Shown here one piece after another: positions 21,790-32,733 of a stretch of DNA of 64,000 bases. The notes under the pieces were generated by a model. That model was given only the letters and a program-made list of their open reading frames with translations. It was not told where the DNA came from and ran no database searches. The stretch is from Neostapfia colusana (taxonomy: Eukaryota > Streptophyta > Magnoliopsida > Poales > Poaceae): assembly GCA_030760725.1 (NCBI GenBank), contig JASWHV010000012.1:78380968-78444967 (forward strand), written 5' to 3'. The translations under genes were made by a program, and so were the position numbers. Numbering within the stretch: the stretch's first letter is position 1; every line of letters begins with the position of its first letter.

Positions 21790-24115
21790 CCGGTCATGTG
21801 GCATGAGCAACCTCAATCCACAATCCAAATGTTCTCCTGCCTCAAACGTGAAACCTACACAGCAGCACAATACGTCGATGACTCAATACTGGGGTTAGTT
21901 AAAAGACTTTTAGGAATCCAGTACTGAGTCACACGACGTCCAGCAGGAATAACACGCGAAAGCTGAGAAGGTACAGCAGGTTTATGAGCCAAACATCGAA
22001 AATTTTTGTTCCCAACTACTGACTTAGAAGATGTGTTATATGTAGCACAAAAAACAGTAGGTCCGGGAGCAAGTTTTTGACTCATTACAGCAGGTTGCAA
22101 GCTCCGAACATTCGGTCTAGCAGATTTTGCTTGGTTGTTATGTGATCTAGCAAGTATTCTTTGTTTCTTATCGTGTTTAGCTAGTCTATAACAAAAATCC
22201 ATGACATGACCATCTCTACCATAGTAGGTACAATGAAAAATAACCTTATTATCATGTCTAGATGAGCAAGAAACACGTTTATTAGAACCCGAATGGGACA
22301 GTACTCCTGCAGATTTGAAAATCACCTCTTTTTGTCTAGGAGCTGTTTGAATCAAACCGCTTCCTAATGACTTTACAACTTTAGGTGGGTGTGCCTTAGC
22401 ATGAGCATGAGAATTAAAACCTAAACCAGTTTTATCATTACAAGACTTGGAAGAATTCAGCAGCAAGTTTAGGTTCTTATTTGCATTAGAAAACCAATCT
22501 AGTGTCCTATGCATGTCATTAAGTTTATTGGACAGATCAAAGCAGTTTTCACATGAAGTTTTTCCTTTTAGTTTGCAATTTGAACAATATTTAACTTCAT
22601 GCACACGTAAAGCATTGTTCAAAATAGAAATCTCATCCATAGCATCATTTAGTTTCTTATTCAGATCATCACATGAAGAACAATGCAAATCAATTGTAGA
22701 ACAACAAGCATCTTTCAAATTTTTATCATTATGTGCAGCAAGCTCTTTGTTCTTTTCAATTTCAAGTTCAAGTTTATCAAGTGTAGATGCGTGTGCACTT
22801 CTTAAAGAGGATAATTGTTCATAAATCAAATCACATGAGGAACAAGAATCATCACTACGAATCAAAGTTTTTAAACGATTAATTTCAGATTCTAGTGATT
22901 CAATTTTAACAGCATTGTTCCTAAGTTTTTTATCCTTTTTCTTTAATATAACAGTGGCACGAGAAATAGCATCACACATTTCTTCGCAAGTGGGACATAC
23001 CTCTTCATCGTCGCTGTTGTGTTCTGCCTCCTCGGAGCTTGAACTTGACTTGCTCGCCATGCAGCACATATTCCATAGCTTCTTCATCTTCATCACTACC
23101 GGTGTCCACATCACTTGAGCCGAAATCTTGAAGTGCAGAGATCATACTATGCACTATGTTGCGCATTGATAAATCTTTCTTCTTCTTATTCTTTGCAAAC
23201 GATTTCTTCGGCCTTGTTTGCTTTTCTTCACGTGAAGTCGGACCTGAAAGGTTAGGGCACTCCGTACGAAAATGTCCTGTCTTACCACATTCAAAACATC
23301 GTTGAGGTCCGGAGCTTCCTCTCCTTCTAGTTCTCATATTTTGCAATGCTTTTGAGAACCGAGTAGAGATGAGTGCAAGCTCCTCCTCTGGAAACTCTTC
23401 AATCTGTTCAAGGGTTAGAGAGGACAGCAAAGAGAGTGCACCACTAGATGATGATTGACTAGAACTAGACATGTCACGTTGTGAAACAAATGCAATAGAC
23501 TTGTTGGGGTTTTTACGTGAGATGATGTCAATTTCATGAGTTTTCAATTTAGAATAAAGCACGTCTAAAGTAAGAGAACTCATGACAGTAGATTCACGAA
23601 TAGATGTAACTTTCATCTCCCAAATTGACATATCTAATGCTCCTAACAATTGTCTAGCATTTTCAGCATCTGAAAAGTTAACATTGACACTACGCAAGTT
23701 GCTGAGAATTTTATTAAAAGCGAGCAAAAAGGTCGTCAATTGACTCACCGGGTTGAATCTCAAAACGCATGTATTCTTTCTTGAACATATATTGCCTTAC
23801 CTCCTTGATCGTATTGGATCCTTCATGGTAGTCACAAAGAGCTTTCCAAACATCATATGCAGATCGGAGGTGTGCAACACGGTCGAAGTCGCTTTGAGTC
23901 AATCCTTGGATGATCAAGTTGCGAGCCTTGTTGTTGTTGTCAACATCTCTCATGTTCGCAGCCGTAACTTGATCGTTGGGTGGTACATCAAATTTCCGGT
24001 AGACCTTTTCCCATATGGCGAAGCCTTGCGCCTGTATGTAGGCCTCCATCCACGCCTTCCAAACCTGAAAACCGATGCCATTGAACACACAAGGTTTTGC
24101 GGAGTACTTCTCCAT
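21790..24115 (-). pseudogene. Copia gag and start of protease, element D
   Basis: The frame opens at ATG 24115 (MEKYSAKPCVFNGIGF) with a Copia Gag domain of the UBN2 type (YDVWKALCDYHEGSN, KKEYMRFEIQPGESIDDLF). At a run of four T (23716-23719) the frame shifts by one base. It resumes to a canonical zinc knuckle, CFECGKTGHFRTEC (about 23276-23317). A further frame change leads into a long Cys-rich coiled-coil segment (23114 to about 22450) with repeated CxxC pairs. A second knuckle-like motif there has lost a Cys (CTYYGRDGHVMDFC). Near 21815 the protease active-site codon pair D-S-G is interrupted by TGA (21813-21815). A few codons later element A is inserted and the gene continues at 711. It is a broken gag-pol start. 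Confidence 0.88.
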
Positions 24116-24161
24116 GATGGTTAGTAAAAACACGTGCAAATCACAAAGATTAGAGCACCTT

Positions 24162-24174
24162 GGCTCTGATACCA
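24162..24174 (-). other. Primer-binding site of Copia D (initiator tRNA-Met)
   Basis: In element sense TGGTATCAGAGCC lies two bases inside the LTR end at 24177, the usual primer for plant Copia elements. It fixes the orientation of D as minus. Confidence 0.9.
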
Positions 24175-24176
24175 AT

Positions 24177-25801
24177 TGTAGGATCGAAGAGCACGTGAAA
24201 AGCTACCAGAGGGGGGTGAATGGTAGATTAATACTTTTCGCAGCGGAAACAACAAAAATCCCTCAGCAAAAAATCAATCGGTTAAAGAAAACCATGTGTG
24301 CAAGTGTTTTCAAACGTGTTCAACCGTGACAAATCAAGTAGAGAGGTATAGAATCAAGTCACGGATCTAATGCAACAAGAATCACTTGAAAACATGAAGT
24401 AAAACTTGAGATACGATCAAAACATTAAACGAAGATCAATCTGTTCTACCCGATATAAAACAGATCTGCAACGCTGCAAAGAAACTCGTGTATCTCAAGA
24501 ACTACAGATCCGAAGCTCGTGAAAATTTCACAGATGATAGATAATTGAGTTGTGAAGACAACCCAAAAAGAATCATGTCAATCGGATCTGTAAAACTCGA
24601 GTTATGAACGAAACACCGAAGCAACTTCGGTCTGTCCAGAAACTCGGCGAGAAAGACTTGACGAAAAACAAGTCGGACGAACAAGGCACAAAAACTCCTC
24701 GAAACTATGAATTTTATTCAATAGAAACACAAGAGGAACAGCCCAAAGTTCTCTGCCCACGAGAGCCCTGGCCTCCCTCGCTTTTATAGCCAGCCCTCAG
24801 GCTAAACAATCCAATCTAGGACTCCTACTCCTAATTGGACTCGTATCCTAACTTACCATAACTGCTCAGTACTCTCCTATTCGCAGATAGAAGCAATCGT
24901 GAGACTTCCAAACACCTTAGGAACGTCCTAAACATTCCTAAAACAACTCAACTTTGTGCCTAGCACGAAATCCTATTATAACCAACTCAAATCTTCCATA
25001 TTTGAGCCATATCCGACTCAGCCTCAGCCTGAGTACGCAATCCAGCCGGTTGGACCTTTCCGACCAATTCTTTACGTCCACTTCTCTTCATCACGCCTTG
25101 GAACAATTTTGCCACGTCCATGCACTCCTTGCACATGTGCAAACACCTTCCAATGACGTACACGCAACCTTCATATGCACTGCCCTTGATCCAAACATGC
25201 TGCGCGACCTCCCGATCAACTCAACCACAGCTCCTTCCGAACTTGGTTGTTGGAACCTCATCTCCTCCCTGAGACTAGTCCAAGGATCCCGTCACCAGCC
25301 ATGTCTTGAACTCAAGCAACACCTGCACATGAATAAACAACCAATTCTTCCGAGCACAAGTCCTCGACTTGACTCACGTTAGTTCGAAAACCACAATACC
25401 TTACATGAGCACGTCACATAAGCATGCTGCAAACCATATCAAATGATAACAGCCATAACCACCAAAACACACCAAAAACTTAGCAAATTAATACTAAGCA
25501 AACCTTCCCATAAAGCAAGTTTAAAATATTGCGAGTTAAAAGCAAAAACAATACACTGCAGTTCTACGAGTTGAACTTCACGGGAGCTCCCTAGAAACAA
25601 GCTCCGGACCTCACAGAAGCTCTTCGGACCTTGCAGGAGCTCTCCGGACCTTGCATCGGACCTTGCCAACACTTGGCGGACCTAAGAAAGAACTTGTCGG
25701 ACCTTGCAACAGAAGAATGTTTTGGCAATATTCAAAACTTTGAATGTTAATGCTAACTTTTATCCTAATTGCCAATGTATTCAGCACACATAGGTCTCAC
25801 A
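24177..25801 (-). repeat. 5' LTR of Copia element D (about 1.6 kb)
   Basis: In element sense runs from TGTGAGACC (25801) to ATCCTACA (24177). The right boundary abuts sequence that aligns with the middle of a Tat LTR, so D is inserted into LTR E. Near its start the LTR carries short repeats around CGGACCTTGC (about 25600-25710). The other LTR would lie left of the window. Confidence 0.78.
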
Positions 25802-26379
25802 CCAGTCACATCGCAGACTGGCGCGCCGTGTCAGAGCCTGCCCGCCAATAAACACAGCGACAAGACATCCCCTGCCGCCCCTGCCATCATCAACCACTAC
25901 GACTAGCTTGCGGCATGGGCAGGGCGGCAGAACGAAGACTCGAAAGCCTTCGCCAGAGACAACTACGGGCATAACTGCAGATACGGTAGATGGCAGACAA
26001 TCTCCCCGGGACCACCTGTCGGGTCCCGGGCCCACCTTGTATGCCGCTCGAGCCTTGGACTATAAAAGGCTCGGGTAGGCAACGTTAGCAAGGGTTCGCC
26101 TCATATGCACCCTCGCACTCTAGCCATTCGACATCTCTCACCCTCAAGCTCAGGACTCCGGTTCTGAGCAGCAAGCAATACAGTGAGCATCTCTGCTCAC
26201 CGTGGGCATAGGGTTTTACGCTCCGGTGGCCTGAACCACGTAAAACTCCCCGTGTCAAGCTTCCCCCTCAATCGTCCCTAATGCTGAAGCTCTCCGTGAG
26301 TGACTAGCCCCTCTGAAAAAGAACCTCCGCGGGCTGCCCAGAGCAGGCCTGGGGGAAGTGTCGGTTACACACTTCGACA
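25802..26379 (+). repeat. Tat LTR E, right-hand part
   Basis: Aligns with the second half of the other Tat LTRs (CCAGTCACATCGCAGACTGG to CACACTTCGACA), including a TATA box within an inverted repeat at about 26048-26075. The left half was displaced by Copia D and is outside the window. The next base starts reverse transcriptase coding sequence, so this LTR lies inside element F. Its end sequence groups it with LTR H. Confidence 0.82.
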
Positions 26380-27817
26380 ACGCCTACTCAGGCTTTCACC
26401 AAATCCCTATGTCTAGAGAAGATGAAGAACATACCACTTTTATCAATTTAAACGGCCTGTATTGTTATGTCTACATGCCTTATGGTCTTAAAAATGCTCT
26501 CCCTACCTTTGTACGTGCCATGCTCAAAACCTTTCGAGAGTTAATAAGAGACTTACTTGAGGTGTATGTCGATGACATCGTTGTCAAAGTCAGACAGAGC
26601 ACATCATTGTTAGATAACCTAGCTCTAGTCTTTGACAAGCTGCGCACCACACGCACTAAGATAAACCCAGACAAGTGCATGTTTGGTGTATCCTCTGGGA
26701 AGCTCCTAGGATTCCTGGTCTCACACCGAGGGATCGAAGCTAACCCAGAGAAGATTAAGGCCATCGAGCTGATGTGGCCCCAGGCCGCATCAAGGATGTC
26801 TAGAAGCTCACGGGATTCCTAGCTGCGCTGAGTCGGTTCATACCGAGGCTAGCGGAGCAAGCTCTCCCCTTCTTCAAGCTCCTGCGCAAATCCGGTCCAT
26901 TCGCTTGGACCGACGAAGCAGAAGGAGCATTTCAGGAGTTGAAGCAGCTCTTGACGACGCTACCCATCATGGTAGCCCCAGAGCTCGGAGAGCACTTGCT
27001 TCTCTACATCGCGGCGACAACAAAGGTGGTGAGCATGGTCCTCGTCGCAGTGCGGACGGACCCCTCATCACCGCAACCTGCTCCGTCAGCAGAAGACAAG
27101 CATCAGGAGATCCCGGAGGTCCAAGACGACCTCCCGGAGGTCCAAGGAGACCTCCCGGAGGCTCAAGACGACCTCCCGACGCTCCAAGACAACCTCCCGG
27201 AGCTCCAAGGAAGCTTCCCGGAGGTCCAAGGGGACCTCCCAGTAGTCCAAGACGACCTCCCGAAGGTTCAAGACGACATCCCGAAGGTCCAAGGGGACCT
27301 CCCGGAAGTCCAAGACAACCTCTCAGAAGTTCAAGATGACTTCCCGGAGGTCCAATAGGACCTCCCGGAGGTCCAAGAAGCCTCCGGGTCCCAGCCCCCG
27401 GAGGATGCCCAGGGCCTGTCTTCCTCTTGTCGGCCTGAGCCAATGGAGGAAGACACCCCGGGTCCCCCAGGGAGGACCCGGACCATCCAGAGGCCCATCT
27501 AATACATCAGCGAAGTCCTCCATGATGCCAAGACAAGGTACCTGGAGGTCCATAAGATGTTGTATGCAGTGCTCGTGGCGTCTAGGAAGCTTCGACACTA
27601 CTTCCAAGCCCACCGGATCTCGGTGGTCACCTCCTACCCGCTGAAGACCATCCTTCACAGCCCCAACGCGACTGGCAACATCGCCAAGTGGGCAGCAGAA
27701 ATAGCGGAGTTCGAGCTGGACTTCCTCCCTCGTCACGCAGTCAAGAGCCAAGCACTGGCTGACTTCGTGGCCGAATGGACGCCATCGACAACCAACCCAG
27801 GGGGCCCCGAAGACGAT
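26380..27817 (+). pseudogene. Tat reverse transcriptase and RNase H fragment, element F
   Basis: The first part encodes the central RT (AYSGFHQIPMSREDEEHT, MPYGLKNALPTFVRAM, EVYVDDIVVK with the catalytic Asp pair intact, GFLVSHRGIEANPEKI). A frame change near 26800 leads to the connection segment (SRFIPRLAEQALPFFKLL, FAWTDEAEGAFQELK). RNase H begins (HLLLYIAATTKVVSMVL) and is interrupted by a 21-bp minisatellite with stops after it (27356). It resumes in another frame at MLYAVLVASRKLRHYFQAH to AKSQALADFVAEWTP. Both ends are cut: on the left by LTR E inside RT, on the right by LTR G. No complete enzyme is possible. Confidence 0.87.
27109..27358 (+). repeat. 21-bp minisatellite encoding a heptad repeat inside RNase H of F
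   Basis: About twelve 21-bp units of the type CTCCCGGAGGTCCAAGGAGAC encode seven-residue units LPEVQGD and LPEVQDD, partly alternating. They sit between two recognisable RNase H segments, where elements N and O carry shorter, decayed versions. The opposite strand is also open because of the repeat. Confidence 0.85.
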
Positions 27818-29056
27818 TGTCGGTACCCTCAATATGGGGTACCCCCGCTCACAGGGGAAACTGCCTAAGGACCTCGCCCTTCTCTGCAGGGAGAGTTCCG
27901 AAGGCGCCATGTGTCCCGTGGGGCCGGACCTCCCTCTCCTTAGAGGAAAACTCTGGGCCTGTCATGTGGCCAACAGAGCCGGACCTCCCCCCTCCGTGGG
28001 GTGAGCTCCGAAGGCTCCACGTGTCCCGCGGGGCCGGACCTCCCTCTCCTCAGAGGAGAGCTCCAGGCCCACCATATGGCCAGCAGAGCCGGACCTCCCT
28101 CCACCGCGGGGAGAGCTCCGAAGGCTCCACGTGTCCAGTGGGGCCGGTCCTTCCTCTACGCAGAGGATAGCTCCGGGCCCGCCATGTGACCAGCAGAGCC
28201 GGACCTCCCTCCACCGCGGGGAGAGCTCCGAAGGCTCCACGTGTCCAGCGGGGCCGGACCACCCTCTCCACAGAGGAGAGCTTCAGGCCCACCACGTGGC
28301 AAGCAGAGCCGCGCTACCTGCCTCCACGCGGTAGGCAGCAAGAGTAAAGACGCGCCATACCTTGCCTTTACAAGGTATTCAAGGCCCGCGCCTTCCCAAG
28401 GCGCGGAGACGCGGAGCACGCCTCTGTCAGGTGCCATTGCGCCAGTCACGTCGCAGTGAAGACTGGCACGCCACGTCAGAGGTTGTACGCTAATAAACAC
28501 AGTGACAAGACATCCCCTGCCGCCCCTGCCATCATCAACCACTACGACTAGCTTGTGGCATGGGCAGGGCGGCAGAACAAAGACTCAGAAGCCTTCGCCA
28601 GAGACAACTACCGGCGTAACTGCAATATACGGTAGATGGTAGGCAAATCTCCCCGGGACCACCTGTCGGGTCCCGGGCCCACCTTGTAAGCCGCCCGGGC
28701 CTTGGACTATAAAGGCTCGGGTAGGCGACGTTAGCAAGGGTTCGCTCCTCAGCCATTCGCACCTCAGGGTTCGACTCTTTGCGCACTTGTTCCCTAGACA
28801 TTCTAGCACTCAGGTCATCCTCAAGCTCAGGACTCCGGTTCTGAGCTCCAAGCAATACTACGAGCACCTCTGCTCACCGTGGACGTAGGGTTTTACACTC
28901 CGGAGGCCTAAACTACGTAAAAATCTCTATGCCAAGCTTCTCCTTACATCGTCCCTAACGCGTAAGCTCTCCGTGAGAGTCTAGCCCCTCCAAAAAAGAA
29001 CCTTCGCGGGCTGCCAAGAGCAGGCCCGGTCGAAGTGTCGACAACACACTTCGACA
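27818..29056 (+). repeat. Tat LTR G with 60 bp of internal sequence
   Basis: A 1239-bp LTR from TGTCGGTACC to CACTTCGACA. It is longer than its relatives because it holds extra units of about 110 bp (CCGGACCTCCCTCCACCGCG...). A primer-binding-like site (TGGCGTGCCAGGAAGGGG) and the start of the leader follow at 29057-29116, so it was a 5' LTR. It is inserted at the end of RNase H of F. Confidence 0.85.
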
Positions 29057-29116
29057 TTTGGCGTGCCAGGAAGGGGCTTTTCCATTGCGCGACGATCTTT
29101 CATCGGCGAAGATGAC

Positions 29117-30195
29117 TGTCGAAGTGTGTAGCCGACACTTCCCCCAGGCCTGCTCTGGGCAGCCCATGGAGGTTCTTTTTCGGAGGGGCTAGTCACTCAT
29201 GGAGAGCTTACGCGTTAGGGACGATGGAGGGAGAAGCTTAACACAGGGATTTTTACGTGGTTCAGGCCGTCGGAGCGTAATACCCTACGTCCACGGTAAG
29301 CAGAGGTGCTCGTTGTATTGCTTGGTACTCAGGAGTGAACCCTGCGTGAGAGTGCAAAATGTCCAACCTAAGGGTGTCAATGGCTGGAGTGCGAACCGCT
29401 AAAGTGCGAATGTTGCATGCCCGAGCCTTTTATAGTCCAGGGCTCAGGCGGCTTACAAGGTGGGCCCGGGACCCGACAGGTGGTCCCAGGGAGATTGCCT
29501 ACCAACTACCGTATCTGCAGTTACGCCGGTAGTTGTCTCTGGCGAGGGCTTCCGAGTCTTCATTCTTCTGCCCTGCCCATGCCGCAAGCTAGTCGTAGCG
29601 GTTGATGATGGCAGGGGCGGCAAGGGGATGTCTTGTCGCTGTGTTCATTGGTGGGCAGGCTCTGACGCGGTGCGCCAGTCTTCACTGCGATGTGATTGGG
29701 TGCAACGACACTTGACAGAGGCGTGCTCCGTGTCTCCGTGCCTTGGGAAGGCGTGGGTCTTGAAAACCTTGTACGGGCAAGGTATGGCGCGTCTTTACTC
29801 TTGTCGCCTACCGTGCGGGGGCAGGTAGCGCTGCTTGGCTGGTCACGTGGCAGGCCCGGAGCTCTCCTCTGAGGAGAGGGAGGTCCAGCCCCGCGGGACA
29901 CGTGGAGCCTACGGAGCTCTCCCCGCGGAGGGGGGAGATCCGGTTCTGCTAACCACATGGCGGGCCCGGAGCTCTCCACTGAGGAGAGGGATGTCCGGCC
30001 CCGCTGGACACATGGAGCCTTTGGAGCTCCCCCCGCGGAGGGGGGAGGTCCGGCTCAGTTGGCCACGTGGCGGGCCCGGAGCTCTCCTCTGAGGAGAGGG
30101 AGGTCCGGTCCCGCTGGACACATGGCGCCTTTGGAGCTCTCCCTGCGGAGAAGGGTGAGGTCCTAAGGCAGTTTCCCCTGTCCGCTGGGGTACCC
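29117..30195 (-). repeat. Tat LTR H, inverted and truncated
   Basis: In element sense the end CACTTCGACA lies at 29117. Reading rightward on the plus strand it is the reverse complement of a Tat LTR up to GGGGTACCC at 30195. The last bases that would complete the TGTCGGTACC start are missing, replaced by LTR I. It lies 60 bp inside the internal region of G. No element body is attached. Confidence 0.83.
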
Positions 30196-31293
30196 TGTCG
30201 GTACCCTAGATATGGGGTACCCCCACGCACAAGGGAAAATGCCTAAGGATCTCGCCCTTCTCCGCAGGGAGAGCTCCGAAGGCGCCACGTGTCCAGCGGG
30301 GCCGGACCTCCCTCTCCTCAGAGGAGAGCTCCGGGCCCGCCACGTGGCCAGCAGCAGCCGGACCTCCCCCCTCCACGGGGAGAGCTCCGAAGGCGCCACG
30401 TGTCCCGCGGGGCCGGACCTCCCTCTCCTCATAGGAGAGCTCCGGGCCCGCCACGTGGCCGATAGAAGCCGGACCTCCCCCTCCGCGGGGAGAGGTCCGA
30501 AGGCTCCACGTGTCCCACGGGGCCGGACCTCCCCCTCCTCAGAGGAGAGCTCCGGGCCCGCCACGTGTCCAGAAGACAGCGCTGCCTGCCCCCGAGCGGT
30601 AGGCAGCGGGAGTAAAGACGCCCCATACCTTGCCCGTACAAGGTATTAAAGGCCCGCGCCTTCCCAAGACGCGGAGACGTGGAGCATGCCTCTGTCAGGT
30701 GCCGTTGCGCAAAGTCGCATCACAGACTGGCGCGCGGTGTCAGAGCCTGCCAGCCAATAAACGTAGTGACAAGACATCCCATGCCGCCCCCACCGTCATC
30801 ATCCACTACGACTAGCATGCGGCATGGGCGGGGCTGCAAGACGAAGACTCAGAAGCCTTCGCCAGAGACAACTACCGGCATAACTACAGATACGGTAGAT
30901 GACAGACAATCTCCCGGGGACCACCTGTCGGGTCCCGGCCCCCCTTGTAAGCCACTCGAGTCTTGGACTATAAAAGACTCGGGTAGGCGACGATAGCAAG
31001 GGTTGGCACCTCTGCAACTCATACGCTAGCCATTCACACCCAAGCTGTAACTCACCCCCAAGCTCAGGACTCCGGTTCCGAGCGGCAAGCAATACAGCGA
31101 GCTCCATAGCTCGCCGTGGACGTAGGGTCTTACGCTCCGGCGGCCTGAACCACGTAAAACTCACCGTGTCAAGCTCTTACTAACTCGTCCACACACGCAA
31201 GCTCTCCGCAAGGGACTAGCCCCACCGAAAAAAGAACCTCTGCGGGCTGCCCAGTGCAGGCCCGGGGGAAAGTGTCGACCGAACACTTTGACA
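30196..31293 (+). repeat. 5' LTR of non-autonomous Tat element I
   Basis: 1098 bp, TGTCGGTACC to CACTTTGACA, with CACGTG-containing units, TATA palindrome near 30965 and a primer-binding-like site after it. Very similar to the LTR of A. The five bases on its left (TACCC) do not match those right of 37677 (GAGTC). Confidence 0.9.
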
Positions 31294-31350
31294 TTTGGCG
31301 CGCCAGGTAGGGGCCTTTTCCCCTTGCGCGACGAGTTACCGCCGACGAAG

Positions 31351-32733
31351 ATGACCAAGCTCCCTTCAGCGGCAAACTCACCTCCCCCGCCTCCGTGGCG
31401 AACCGCGACCAGGGGGGAGTACATGTCAACACACTCGGGACGGAGTGTGTCGGTACAAGCTGGGAGCCAGCAACCGGCTCTGGCAGCGCCGACCCCAGCA
31501 ATGCAGGCTCCAACCAGCGTCAGGTCTTCAGTAGCGCTGGGCGTATCCGGTGGGGGTGCGCTAGCTGCAGCAAGAGCGCTACTGCACAATCCGCCCGCTG
31601 GGGACGCGCCTCATTCAGTAACCCAGCAGTGGATACGTGAGGTAGACCGCCTCGTCGTCGCCGCTGCAAACCCTCGACTTCGGCGGGGAAGACGCTCCGG
31701 TCAACCGGCTGAGTCGCTGATGCGCACACCAACGGTTGACGGGCAGACAGCGGACTCCAGCTCCACCAGGCTTCCGTCGACGGATCTGAGGGCAGAGCTG
31801 GAGCGATGCCACTTGGGTCAAGATGCCCGAGTGTTCCTCAAGCGACGTCGAGAAAGGCGTCGCATCCAAGAGGCTGGCGACAGCATGACGTCGGGCTGGA
31901 CCCAGCCTGAAGGGCAGATCTTCGCCACGCGAGCTCTGCCCCAGGCGTACGCCATGCAGCATATGCCACAATCATATGCCTTGCAAACGGCGCCCTCGGT
32001 CTATGGAGCAGCCTTGCCCATACCGGGGTACACTGTGCCAGCGGCGAACCAAGCGTTCGCGGCGCCAACACCTGCAGCGACAGGAGCAGAATGTGCGGCC
32101 CTGGCGCCCCACCTTCGCTTTGCGAGGTGGCCGTGCAAGTTTCGGCCGCACCTGCCCGAAAAGTACAACGGCAGCGTCAACCCGGCGGAGTTCCTCCAAA
32201 TCTACTCCACCGCCGTACTTGCCGCAGGAGGGGATGAGGCTGTCATGGCCAACTACTTCCCCGTCGCCTTGACCGGCCCAGCCCGGTCTTGGCTAATGAA
32301 CCTCCCTCAGGGTTCCATAACTTCCTGGGGAGAGCTGTGCCGGCAGTTCATCGCCAACTACGGCAGCTCCTACACCCGTCCCGGCACGGAGCTTGACCTC
32401 CACGCCATCAAGCAACAACCTGGGGAGTCACTGTGCTCCTTCATCCAGCGGTTCTCCCAGGTATGCAACACCATCCCGCACATTCGAAATGCTTCTGTGG
32501 TGGTAGCATTCCGGCAGGGTGTCCGGGACGAGAAGATGCTTGAGAAGCTTGCGACCAGAGAGGTCTGCGATGCCTCTGAGCTCTTCAGCCTGGCGGACAA
32601 GTGCGCCAGAGCAGCCGAAGCGCGGAATTGGCACTCACTGCCAGCTTCCAAAGCCGGAAGACAGCCCGAAGACGGCGGAGTTCAAGCTGAGCTCCAGACC
32701 ACGTCAGACAGCCAAGAGCCAAGCACTGGCTGA
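31351..32733 (+). CDS. Gag of element I (open frame, 460 residues)
   Basis: Opens at ATG 31351 with MTKLPSAANSPPPPPW and stays open to TGA at 32731-32733. It has a disordered Ala/Pro/Arg-rich N-terminal half and then the Gag domain (PAEFLQIYSTAVLAAGGDE, GPARSWLMNLPQGSITSW, QQPGESLCSFIQRFSQV, VVVAFRQGVRDEKML, LFSLADKCARAAEAR). No zinc knuckle follows, since the C-terminal part of Gag plus protease and RT were deleted in the ancestor of A and I. The frame has neither the internal stop nor the 387-bp duplication of A, so it is the better-preserved copy. Whether it is expressed or helps packaging is unknown. Confidence 0.8.
   Translation: MTKLPSAANSPPPPPWRTATRGEYMSTHSGRSVSVQAGSQQPALAAPTPAMQAPTSVRSSVALGVSGGGALAAARALLHNPPAGDAPHSVTQQWIREVDRLVVAAANPRLRRGRRSGQPAESLMRTPTVDGQTADSSSTRLPSTDLRAELERCHLGQDARVFLKRRRERRRIQEAGDSMTSGWTQPEGQIFATRALPQAYAMQHMPQSYALQTAPSVYGAALPIPGYTVPAANQAFAAPTPAATGAECAALAPHLRFARWPCKFRPHLPEKYNGSVNPAEFLQIYSTAVLAAGGDEAVMANYFPVALTGPARSWLMNLPQGSITSWGELCRQFIANYGSSYTRPGTELDLHAIKQQPGESLCSFIQRFSQVCNTIPHIRNASVVVAFRQGVRDEKMLEKLATREVCDASELFSLADKCARAAEARNWHSLPASKAGRQPEDGGVQAELQTTSDSQEPSTG

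Noticed and set aside
27086..27313. Minus-strand heptad protein opposite the 21-bp minisatellite
   Set aside because: The opposite strand of a 21-bp repeat is open by construction; the plus-strand frame links to RNase H.
29117..30195. H as the missing 3' LTR of element O
   Set aside because: Its orientation fits, but its end sequence groups with LTR E rather than with the 5' LTR of O, and no body of O joins it.
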